In this document: in pieces, positions 35,901 to 41,793 of the stretch
Layout of the letters: every line of letters begins with the position of its first letter
How positions within the stretch are numbered: the stretch's first letter is position 1
Assembly: GCA_015061685.1 (NCBI GenBank)
Contig: SUWD01000024.1
Location: 1 to 41,793 of the forward strand
Length of the DNA: 41,793 nt
Direction of reading: 5' to 3'
Source of the DNA: Lentisphaerota bacterium
GTDB taxonomy: Bacteria; Verrucomicrobiota; Lentisphaeria; Victivallales; Victivallaceae
The notes under the pieces: model-generated
Databases searched by the model: none
Told to the model about the DNA's origin: nothing
Seen by the model: the letters and a program-made list of their open reading frames with translations, nothing else
Made by a program: the position numbers and the translations under genes

Positions 35901-36619
35901 CACTCATTGCGTACCCAGACTGCCTCAAAATACTCTTTCTTTGAACCGATGACCAGCATGACTTTAGCTGAATTCAAGGCGGCAAAGATGTACGGTTCAT
36001 ACTGCTGACCGAGCTTTGACTCAAGGGTGATCCGGGAGAAAAAGACCTTGTATCCGGCATTGGTCAACTGGTAGTAGATATCCTGTGCCAGAGCTGAATC
36101 TTTGGTGCGGCTGCCGCCGTCGGTGGTCTCTTTGTAGCAGATAAAGACATCAAAGGGTTTCTCCTGATTGGAGACCCGCAGAATATTTTTCTGGATATCG
36201 GCGATGCGTTTGGCTTCGTTTTCGTAGATCTCTTTTTCGGCACTTCCGGCGTGATCGAGAGCGGCAAGGTAATCGGCATCATTGAGAATGGACTCAAACT
36301 GCACCCGGTGACAGGTGGGGATACGTTCATGGGTGAGGGGATCTTCGACATATTCGATACCGAAGCGGGAGAGAACCAGTCCCCAGTAGGCTTCCGGATC
36401 ATCCGGAACTGCTTCAATTATTTTCTCGTAAGCGGCAACGGCTTTATCATACTCATTGACTCTGCGGAAGTGTTCCGCCCGGTTGTAGAGATTCTCCTGC
36501 TGTTCGCCGGAGATTTTGGGAAACGTGGTCAAGGTGCCGCAGTAAGGACACTCTCCGCTTGAAACATTGTCCGGCAGATCAAGGCTGCCGCCGCACATTT
36601 TGCATTGAATTTTTGCCAT
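32972..36619 (-). CDS. TIR-domain membrane protein with C-terminal BspA-like leucine-rich repeats
   Basis: The 1215-aa protein has, in order: a CxxC..CxxC zinc ribbon (Cys6, 9, 24, 27), a TPR-like helix pair (about 42-75), a TIR domain (about 154-298; KPFDVFICYKETT, SRITLESKLGQQYEP, VMLVIGSKKEYFEAVWVRNEW with predicted NADase Glu239) and a long helical/coiled region (about 330-600). One membrane helix (610-631) follows an LRKKR stop, then BspA-type LRR_5 repeats (about 640-1215; CSSL..I.FP type). The positive-inside rule puts TIR in the cytoplasm and LRRs outside. Four LRR modules each begin with GxxVC.L..DGKTV..... and ITKCVIP, showing internal duplication. ATG 36619 begins the zinc ribbon; no Shine-Dalgarno is seen. 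A sensor or defence role is inferred. Confidence 0.88.
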   Translation of the reverse strand: MAKIQCKMCGGSLDLPDNVSSGECPYCGTLTTFPKISGEQQENLYNRAEHFRRVNEYDKAVAAYEKIIEAVPDDPEAYWGLVLSRFGIEYVEDPLTHERIPTCHRVQFESILNDADYLAALDHAGSAEKEIYENEAKRIADIQKNILRVSNQEKPFDVFICYKETTDGGSRTKDSALAQDIYYQLTNAGYKVFFSRITLESKLGQQYEPYIFAALNSAKVMLVIGSKKEYFEAVWVRNEWSRFLALMKKDRSKLLIPCYKDMDAYDIPDELSMFQAQDMGKIGFLQDIIHGIKKVIGKEQTAHSAGTVNSNAGTSGTGANHPLLRRAKLFLQNDDFDSAREYCEKTLDSEPENGWAYFYRLMAELQVNNEDELAEFDDLESERSFRLAEQFADNELKNRLKRVRDLIREINEKEAKEKQKEEEEQRRQAMIAGRSKILRGEAAKRISLLKEYQDIETSLKNRREIICRIEEQIKAEQKFLPALLLLTDDLVRECKEKTLALFAELGDIQQLKAEKANAQIAHRFQKDECWKRIGMLKEHIRIEMALFKRTDILQMLQSCLDNEKKLFDQFPLTADICKYTAEATQHAILCAGSIEEKKKAYQQKLRKKRLTAFAVTIGIIALTILTIFIVQSCQEQNYNNGINVCELSDDGKTVTGTVDEYIVKCVVPKGVKTIKNGAFLDCKKLREVTFPAGLESIGESAFSGCSNLEKAVFPETLNTISNFAFSSTGLTEVTIPENVTQIAENAFENSAVQTINFPEKLAEIQSHAFARCNNLTELNFTGDIDVIGENAFYGCDNLVSIKFTGKIGKISSFAFSNCPKLAKISFSREVGEIAENAFSGCTSLKRVKLSSQTVAENNAFPDDCKILMDLTSSQEMGFGVCKLSSDGKTVIKAIAPNITKCVIPENVEKIAERAFADCNDLSSVTIPKSVRKIGEYAFANTALRGVQLHGGVSFEENSFPENCNVSWDLTSSQKAGYNVCILSDNGRTVTGVIAPSITKCLIPDGVTKINSKAFAQCKNLTSVTFPETLVKIPAGAFAQCRKLSSITFKGPIKEIGNEAFANTALREVQLPGGVNFEGNSFPQNCKISWDLTSAQQAGRDVCILNNDGKTVIGVIAPTITKCVIPDGVTEISEVAFANCKNLTSVTFPDSLTKIGWGAFYKCEKLTSVTLPDNVSFIGGRAFDRCSSLQKISFPARLNIPKNAIPENCRRDERYY

Positions 36620-36705
36620 AACAGTAACGATATTTGATGTAAAGTGAAAAAAAACTGTTTCCCCCGACAGATCACCCACCTGTGCAAAAAAGGATAATTG
36701 TGTCT

Positions 36706-36734
36706 AATATAACTCCTGGGATCTGTTTTTGCAA
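36706..36734 (-). promoter_or_regulatory. Predicted promoter of the TIR/LRR gene
   Basis: TTGCAA (36734-36729), 17 bp and TATATT (36711-36706) on the minus strand, 87 bp before the start codon, leaving an 80-nt leader. It also supports a single-gene transcript ending at the 32912-32949 terminator. Confidence 0.65.
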
Positions 36735-36777
36735 GTGATTGAAACAGAAATGTCATCCGGAGAAAGAGGATGAAAAA

Positions 36778-37467
36778 TCACTCATCTTCATCCTTGACAG
36801 CTTGAGACGGGTGCACCCCGACAACGATTTCGCCTTTCCACTCTTTTTTGAGTTCAGCTAATTCAGCGGCACTTGCCCGGAGGATCTCTTCGTGGATTTT
36901 GGTTGCTTCCCGGATGACAGCCACTTTTGCATCGGGGGACAAGGCGGCGATTTCAGAGATGGTACGGGCAATGCGGAAAGGGGATTCAAAGAAAAATCCG
37001 GTACGGTCATCCTCCAGTATCCGGGCGAAAAATTTCCCTCTTTTTCCCGGTTTTACCGGAGCAAAGCCCCAGAAGGCAAATTTGTCCACCGGCAGTCCGG
37101 ACGCGGTCACGGAAAAGGTCAGTGCCGATACTCCGGGGATCACGGTCGGCTCAATGCCGTTTTCCAATGCGGTACGGACGAGCAGAAATCCCGGATCAGC
37201 TACGGAAGGTGTTCCGGCATCGGAGACCAGGGCAAGAGAGTGGCCGGATTTGACGAAATTTATGAGGGATTCCACCTTGCCGTGTTCATTGAAAGCGTGA
37301 CAGCTCTCCAGTTTTGCATGGATATCGTAATGAGAGAGCAGCTGCCGGGTATGCCGGGTATCTTCAGCGGCGATAAGATCGACGCTTTTCAAAACATTCA
37401 AAGCCCGCAGGGTGATATCTTCCAGATTGCCGATGGGGGTGCTTACCAGAAAAAGTTTGCCGTCCAT
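36778..37467 (-). CDS. rsmI: 16S rRNA (cytidine1402-2'-O)-methyltransferase
   Basis: The 229-aa tetrapyrrole-methylase-fold enzyme methylates C1402 in the ribosomal P-site. It shows LFLVSTPIGNLEDITLRAL, AAEDTRHTRQLL, LVSDAGTPSVADPGFLLV, VIPGVSALTFSVTASGLP and the C-terminal REATKIHEEI. It is shorter than the E. coli protein because it lacks the C-terminal helical domain, as in many other phyla. Its promoter at 37512-37540 is back to back with that of the pseudouridine synthase. The end lies 158 bp from the TIR gene start. Confidence 0.94.
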   Translation of the reverse strand: MDGKLFLVSTPIGNLEDITLRALNVLKSVDLIAAEDTRHTRQLLSHYDIHAKLESCHAFNEHGKVESLINFVKSGHSLALVSDAGTPSVADPGFLLVRTALENGIEPTVIPGVSALTFSVTASGLPVDKFAFWGFAPVKPGKRGKFFARILEDDRTGFFFESPFRIARTISEIAALSPDAKVAVIREATKIHEEILRASAAELAELKKEWKGEIVVGVHPSQAVKDEDE

Positions 37468-37511
37468 AGAATAAAGTCCTTGATTTATCGGAAATAGTAT
37501 TGCAAAAACAT

Positions 37512-37540
37512 AATATACTCATTATTTTGTGCGGATGCAA
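37512..37540 (-). promoter_or_regulatory. Predicted rsmI promoter
   Basis: TTGCAT (37540-37535), 17 bp and TATATT (37517-37512) on the minus strand, 45 bp before the rsmI start. Its -35 box forms one half of the palindrome ATGCAA-AC-TTGCAT (37535-37548) shared with the divergent promoter. Confidence 0.6.
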
Positions 37541-37542
37541 AC

Positions 37543-37571
37543 TTGCATGGATGGTTTTTCGGTGATATCTT
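37543..37571 (+). promoter_or_regulatory. Predicted promoter of the pseudouridine synthase-metH operon
   Basis: TTGCAT (37543-37548), 17 bp and TATCTT (37566-37571) on the plus strand, 47 bp before ATG 37618. The -10 box equals that of the cysteine desulfurase promoter. Confidence 0.6.
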
Positions 37572-37617
37572 ATAATATACATAATGATTCTGTACTTATG
37601 AGAAAACGGCAGCATAG

Positions 37618-38325
37618 ATGGACAATCTGATAAAATTCATTTCATCGTCCGGGGCGGCATCCCGGCGGCAGGCGGAAAAGCTCATCCGGGCAGGCAGAGT
37701 AACGGTTGACGGAGCGGTCAATTGTGATCCTGCGTACCGGGTTTCGCCGGAAAATACGGTGCTTCTGGATGGCAGGAAAGTGGAGAAAGTGACAAATTTC
37801 CGCTATTTTCTGCTCAATAAGCCCCGGGGATATGTCTGCTCCAATGCTGATGACCACGCTGAAAAACTGGCGGTCGATCTCTTTGCCGGGATCAATGAAA
37901 AACTGGTTTCCGCCGGCAGATTGGATAAGGAGAGTCAGGGGGCGATAATTTTTTCCAATGATGGAAATTTCATTAACCGTTTGACCCATCCGCGTTACGG
38001 AGTCCTGAAAAAGTATCATGTTTATACCGACGGAGTTCTTTCGGAAAAGGATTTGGCCGGAATTTCTTCGGGAATAAGAGATAATGGCGATTTTTTGAAG
38101 GCAGAAAAGGTTACTCCTCTGTCTGACGGCGGTTATGAATTTATCCTCAATGAGGGAAAGAAACGGGAGATCCGCCGTCTCACGGCGGCATGCGGCTGTC
38201 CGACACTGCGTCTGATAAGAAAAGAGATCGGAGCAGTAAAACTTGGGAATCTGCCGGAGGGGAAATTCCGGGAGCTTACCGGAGAGGAGATCAAATCTCT
38301 GCTGGGGGAAAACAGTGATGTTTGA
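37618..38325 (+). CDS. RsuA/RluB-family rRNA pseudouridine synthase
   Basis: The 235-aa product has an N-terminal S4 RNA-binding domain (1-55; RRQAEKLIRAGRVTVDG), the YFLLNKPRGYVCS strand and the catalytic GRLDKESQG loop (Asp103). LTHPRYGVLKKYHV and KKREIRRLTAACG follow. It isomerises one uridine in 16S or 23S rRNA; RsuA, RluB, RluE and RluF cannot be separated here. Its stop overlaps the start of the next gene by 8 bp, making a three-gene operon with the MetH reactivation gene and metH. Confidence 0.88.
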   Translation: MDNLIKFISSSGAASRRQAEKLIRAGRVTVDGAVNCDPAYRVSPENTVLLDGRKVEKVTNFRYFLLNKPRGYVCSNADDHAEKLAVDLFAGINEKLVSAGRLDKESQGAIIFSNDGNFINRLTHPRYGVLKKYHVYTDGVLSEKDLAGISSGIRDNGDFLKAEKVTPLSDGGYEFILNEGKKREIRRLTAACGCPTLRLIRKEIGAVKLGNLPEGKFRELTGEEIKSLLGENSDV

Positions 38326-38926
38326 TTACCCGGCATTGCCGGTTAAATTCCCGGCGAAGAACATATTTCTCCGTTTGGGAGGGCATTTGAGCAAAAACGA
38401 GATCACTGCTGCGGAAAGAAGCTGTTATGAGAAAACCGCTCTTGAAGCATTTGATTTCTGCCGTTTCGCCGGACGCTGGGAAATTTTTCCGGTTGAGCGG
38501 GTGGAGGAAAAGGGGATCGTTTTAAGTTGCGGCAAATTTATTCCGTCGGCGGATTTTGCTTCCCGTTGTGCCGGGATCACCCATTTGTGGTGTGGAGCGG
38601 CAACGGCGGGGAAAGAGATCGTAAGCAGACGGGATGGTTCGGAAAAAATTTCGGTAAAGTCGATTTACGATGCTGTGGGAGCGGAAAGTGCCGATGAAGC
38701 TATGGATACTTTGCAGCGGCTTGCCGGGAGTGAATTACGCCGTAAGGGGTTGCTTCTGGCTGAGAGGCGTTTTTCGCCGGGATATGGAGATATGCCGTTG
38801 ACGGTGCAGGAATTTTTCTTTTCTTCTTTGCATCTGGCGGAATTGGATATGAGTTTGAGTGAAACACTTTACATCACTCCGGAGAAGTCGGTTACGGCTT
38901 TTGCCGGGGTATGGCAGGGAGAATGA
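38318..38926 (+). CDS. Stand-alone MetH reactivation (activation) domain protein
   Basis: The 202-aa protein matches the C-terminal SAM-binding activation domain of cobalamin-dependent methionine synthase. Its hallmark is ERRFSPGYGDMPLTVQEF (R..SPGY motif) followed by L.ELDMSLSETLYITPEKSVTAFAGV. It is shorter than the usual activation domain (about 330 residues). It would support reductive methylation of inactive cob(II)alamin in the adjacent MetH, which lacks this domain. ATG 38318 overlaps the pseudouridine synthase stop, and its own stop lies 1 bp before metH. A good example of a split MetH. Confidence 0.85.
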   Translation: MFDYPALPVKFPAKNIFLRLGGHLSKNEITAAERSCYEKTALEAFDFCRFAGRWEIFPVERVEEKGIVLSCGKFIPSADFASRCAGITHLWCGAATAGKEIVSRRDGSEKISVKSIYDAVGAESADEAMDTLQRLAGSELRRKGLLLAERRFSPGYGDMPLTVQEFFFSSLHLAELDMSLSETLYITPEKSVTAFAGVWQGE

Positions 38927-38927
38927 T

Positions 38928-41330
38928 ATGACACGCAGTGAATTTCAAAGAGCATGTGCCGGAGGATTTCTGATTCTTGACGGGGCTACCGGTACTGAAT
39001 TGATAAAAAGGGGTATGCCTGCCGGAGTCTGCCCGGAATTGTGGGTAAGTCAGAATCCGCAGGCGATTTGCGACATCCACAATGCTTATATTTCTGCCGG
39101 GAGCGACATTGTTTATGCTCCGACATTCGGCGGCAACCGCTGCAAACTTGCTGAATTCGGTCTGGAAAAAGATCTGCCGCAGCTGGTTGCTTCACTGGTA
39201 CGCATTGCCAAAGAGAATGCTGGAAACCGGGCATTGGTTTTTGGAGATATTGCTCCTACCGGGCGTTTTGTTGAACCTTTCGGAGATCTGCCTTTTGAGG
39301 AGGCGGTTGCTATTTTCAAAGAGGCGGCAGAGGCAATGATTGATGGCGGGGCAGAAGGCTTTGTCATTGAAACGATGATGGATCTGCAGGAAGCCAGAGC
39401 GGCACTGCTGGGGGTGCGGGAAGCGGCACCGGATATGCCGGTGATCGTTACGATGACCTTTGAAAATTCCGGCAGGACACTGACCGGTTCTTCTCCGGAA
39501 GCGGCATTGATTGCGTTGCAGGCATTGGGGGCGGATGCATTTGGATGCAACTGCTCCACCGGGCCGTCGGAAATGGCAAAAATGATTGCCGCCATGCGTC
39601 CGTTCGCCAAAATCCCGCTGGTTGCCAAACCCAATGCCGGTCTGCCGAAACTGGAAAACGGCAGAACTGTTTTCTCCATGGATCCGGCGGCGTTTGCCGG
39701 TTGTGCTTCGGAATTGGTTTCTGCCGGGGCGGTTATCCTGGGCGGCTGCTGCGGCACGACTCCGGGACACATCAACGCACTTGCGGAAAATGTGAAAACT
39801 CTTTCCCGTCCGGAATTTCCATTGTTTGAAGGGGGCGTGATCTCCTCATTGAGTGATATTTACCGTCCGGGGGAGCGATTTACCGTCATTGGCGAGCGGA
39901 TCAATCCCACGGGTAAAAAAGCATTTCAGGTCCAACTGCGTGAGGGTAAACTGGATATGGTGCTGGATTTTGCTGTCCAGCAGACCGGAGCCGGAGCGGA
40001 TGTGCTGGATGTGAATATGGGGTTATCCGGCATAGATGAAGTTTCCATGATGCGTCAGGCGGTATCCAAACTGGTCAAATCGGTATCTGTGCCGCTGTGT
40101 ATTGATTCGACCGATGCCGCCACGGTGGAAGCGGCATTGCGTATTTATCCGGGCAGGGCACTGCTCAACAGTATTTCTGCGGAAAAGGAGCGTCTGGAAA
40201 AAGTTCTGCCGGTGGCAGCGAAGTACGGAGCCATGCTGATAGCCCTGCCGCTTACCGATGAGGGAATACCGTCAACGGCGGCGGAGAGGATGAGCGTAGT
40301 GGAGAGAATTATTGCCGCTGCCTCAAAATACGGCTATACTCCGGCGGATATCTGTGTGGATGCTTTGATTATGGCAGTTGCTTCTGATCCGGCGGCGGCG
40401 AAAACAGCATTGGAAGTCATAAGTATCTGTTCTGCACGCGGTTTGAATACGGTTTGCGGTTTATCCAATGTCAGTTTCGGTCTGCCCGACCGGCAGCTGC
40501 TCAACCGGACATTTCTGGGAATGGCACTGGGCAGGGGGTTGACTATGGCGATCGCCAATCCGCTTTTCCCGGAGATAATGGCGATGGTAAAAGCCGGGGA
40601 TGCTCTTTTTGCCCGGGATGAGCAGATGCGTTTTTACATTGAAGCGGCATCGGCGAATGAACCGGAAAAGATGAAAAGCAAAGCGGAACTTTCTCCGGTT
40701 AAGGCGGTAAGAGAGTGTGTTCTGCGTGGTTATGCCGACCGGATAACGGGGCATATTGAAAAAGCGTTGCAGGGAGGAAGCACTCCGGAGAGTTTGCTTA
40801 ATGAGGTGCTTATTCCTGCCATTACGGAAGTGGGCAAACTCTACGAGGAGAAGAAATATTTTCTGCCGCAGTTGATTTCAGGGGCGGAAGCCATGAGTTG
40901 CGGGACGGCATATCTGGAGAAGTTGTTGAGCAAAGACGGCAGCGGCATGGATAAGAAAGAAAAGTTTATTCTTGCCACAGTAAAGGGAGATATCCACGAT
41001 ATCGGCAAAAATATTGTGGGGGCGGTATTGAAAAATTATGGTTTTGAGGTGATCGATCTGGGCAAGGATGTGCCGCCGGAGCGTATTCTGGATACGGCGG
41101 TTAAGGAAAATGTCCGTCTGATCGGGTTGTCGGCATTGATGACGACCACGATGGGAGCGATCAAAGATACTATTGAATTGGCGGCGTCGAGGAAACTTGA
41201 CGGATTGAAGTTTATTATTGGCGGAGCGGTAGTCGATCAGAATTATGCTGATGAGGTCGGGGCATTTTATGCTTCAGATCCGATGGCGGCGGTGGCACTG
41301 GGGAAAGAGATCACAGATAATAAAAACTAA
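38928..41330 (+). CDS. metH: Cobalamin-dependent methionine synthase without activation domain
   Basis: The 800-aa enzyme transfers a methyl group from methyl-tetrahydrofolate to homocysteine. Its domains are homocysteine-binding (about 1-300, zinc ligands Cys207 in GCNC and Cys274, Cys275 in GGCCGTTPGH), pterin-binding (about 310-570; GERINPTGKKAFQ, LDVNMG), cobalamin cap (about 580-680) and a Rossmann B12 domain with DIHDIGKN (His690 as lower ligand). It ends there; the SAM-dependent activation domain is encoded by the preceding gene. This matches the four-module, Thermotoga-like form. ATG 38928 was chosen because it starts the fold and lies 1 bp after the upstream stop. Confidence 0.95.
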   Translation: MTRSEFQRACAGGFLILDGATGTELIKRGMPAGVCPELWVSQNPQAICDIHNAYISAGSDIVYAPTFGGNRCKLAEFGLEKDLPQLVASLVRIAKENAGNRALVFGDIAPTGRFVEPFGDLPFEEAVAIFKEAAEAMIDGGAEGFVIETMMDLQEARAALLGVREAAPDMPVIVTMTFENSGRTLTGSSPEAALIALQALGADAFGCNCSTGPSEMAKMIAAMRPFAKIPLVAKPNAGLPKLENGRTVFSMDPAAFAGCASELVSAGAVILGGCCGTTPGHINALAENVKTLSRPEFPLFEGGVISSLSDIYRPGERFTVIGERINPTGKKAFQVQLREGKLDMVLDFAVQQTGAGADVLDVNMGLSGIDEVSMMRQAVSKLVKSVSVPLCIDSTDAATVEAALRIYPGRALLNSISAEKERLEKVLPVAAKYGAMLIALPLTDEGIPSTAAERMSVVERIIAAASKYGYTPADICVDALIMAVASDPAAAKTALEVISICSARGLNTVCGLSNVSFGLPDRQLLNRTFLGMALGRGLTMAIANPLFPEIMAMVKAGDALFARDEQMRFYIEAASANEPEKMKSKAELSPVKAVRECVLRGYADRITGHIEKALQGGSTPESLLNEVLIPAITEVGKLYEEKKYFLPQLISGAEAMSCGTAYLEKLLSKDGSGMDKKEKFILATVKGDIHDIGKNIVGAVLKNYGFEVIDLGKDVPPERILDTAVKENVRLIGLSALMTTTMGAIKDTIELAASRKLDGLKFIIGGAVVDQNYADEVGAFYASDPMAAVALGKEITDNKN

Positions 41331-41331
41331 A

Positions 41332-41617
41332 AAAATTTCGCCCTCCGTCGTACGGAGACGTGGTCAAGCGGCGGAACGCCCGCTCGGCGGGTTGCGGGGT
41401 TATCGCACTGCTCCGTTGTCGCAGTTTGATCGGTAAATGGGGTGGTCAAACGTGAGGCAGCAGAGAACCTGCCGGGGGAAATAAATAAAATTTCGCCCTC
41501 CGTCGTACGGAGACGTGGTCAAGCGGCGGAACGCCCGCTCGGCGGGTTGCGGGGTTATCACACTGCTCCGTTGTCGCAGTTTGATCGGTAAATGGAGTGG
41601 TCAAACGTAAGGCAGCA
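41332..41617. repeat. Two tandem copies of a 131-bp repeat, period 155 bp
   Basis: Copy 1 (41332-41462) and copy 2 (41487-41617) differ at only about three positions over 128 bp and are separated by 24 bp. Each contains CTCCGT-cgt-ACGGAG followed by a GTGGTCAAGCGG segment, a CCCGC/GCGGG stem and a second CTCCGT that could pair with the same ACGGAG. No reading frame with a ribosome site is seen. It begins 2 bp after the metH stop and shows no homology to the dispersed repeat that follows. Confidence 0.85.
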
Positions 41618-41666
41618 TGGAGCAGGGCAAAGTAAAAAACAAATTGTCTCTTGAGATAAAAATATC

Positions 41667-41793
41667 GATAATGTCCCGAATTTTGTGAAACTCGTAACAG
41701 GAGCTTATAAACAAACATTTTTGTTAACGTATAAAACATATCACATAAGTTGTGATTTGTCAAACCGGCAAGCACTGGTTTGATCCAACCGGT
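41667..41793 (+). repeat. Dispersed structured repeat, copy D, cut by the window edge
   Basis: The first 127 bp of the element are present, including the palindrome ATCACA-N5-TGTGAT (41740-41756) and the start of the CCGGC..CCGGT hairpin; the rest lies beyond the window. It matches the left ends of copies B and C closely. Confidence 0.85.
41735..41763 (-). promoter_or_regulatory. Minus-strand promoter with palindromic spacer inside repeat copy D
   Basis: TTGACA (41763-41758), 17 bp and TATGTT (41740-41735), with the spacer filled by the palindrome. In this copy it points antisense toward the tandem repeat and metH 3' end. Confidence 0.5.

Noticed and set aside
38200..38927. Cobalamin riboswitch upstream of metH
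   Set aside because: The region upstream of metH is coding for the activation protein and pseudouridine synthase, and no B12-box sequence was found before ATG 37618.
41352..41416. tRNA gene
   Set aside because: The fold resembles a cloverleaf but the anticodon stem has a 3-nt loop and the T-loop lacks TTC; kept only as a repeat with tRNA-like folding.

Overview
The window looks like chromosome of a Gram-negative, probably gut-associated member of the Lentisphaerota (Victivallales-like). The clues are skp-lpxD and tolB (an LPS outer membrane), a type II pseudopilin-like protein with a long basic leader before its [13 protein letters not shown] helix, a DUF6067-like giant glycosidase, and BspA-type leucine-rich repeats. 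This assignment is inference from gene content; no rRNA is present.

Layout. (1) 1-357: palindrome cluster, a partial copy of a dispersed repeat, and an operon terminator. (2) 357-9434, minus strand: polysaccharide-use operon of a GntR/LacI-type regulator, pseudopilin-like protein, DUF6067-like enzyme, GH63-like glycosidase, GH28-like enzyme and SGNH esterase. It is bracketed by 33-bp inverted ends of the dispersed repeat. (3) 9523-13479, plus strand: cysteine desulfurase, a full dispersed repeat, tolB and folC. (4) 13571-16858, minus strand: the conserved rpmH-rnpA-yidD-yidC-khpB operon. (5) About 16960-22737, plus strand: an eight-gene cassette resembling the distal tail/fibre end of a phage, with no head, terminase or integrase genes, preceded by a long leader hairpin. 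(6) 22662-27111, minus strand: guaB-skp-lpxD-Sel1. (7) 27156-32282, minus strand: dut, exported nitroreductase, MoxR, DUF58, Bat-like membrane protein and VWA protein, apparently driven by a promoter inside a dispersed repeat copy. (8) 32190-32950: repeat copy, a candidate small RNA gene and a second repeat family. (9) 32972-36734, minus strand: a receptor-like TIR/LRR membrane protein. (10) 36778-41330: divergent rsmI and RsuA-type pseudouridine synthase, then a MetH reactivation protein and a MetH lacking that domain. (11) 41332-41793: a tandem 155-bp-period repeat and the start of another dispersed repeat.

The strongest new observations are three. First, a dispersed element of about 280-310 bp (three full or window-truncated copies plus two partial ends) carries on its minus strand a conserved TTGA(C/A)A-N17-TAT(A/G)TT promoter whose spacer is filled by the palindrome ATCACA-N5-TGTGAT; one copy faces dut. 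Second, a single-pass protein has a predicted cytoplasmic TIR domain and a predicted external LRR domain, resembling a Toll-like receptor in inverted polarity. Third, an orphan phage-tail-tip cassette sits beside rpmH. Recurrent promoters of the form TTGNAN-N17-TATNTT support the transcription units listed.
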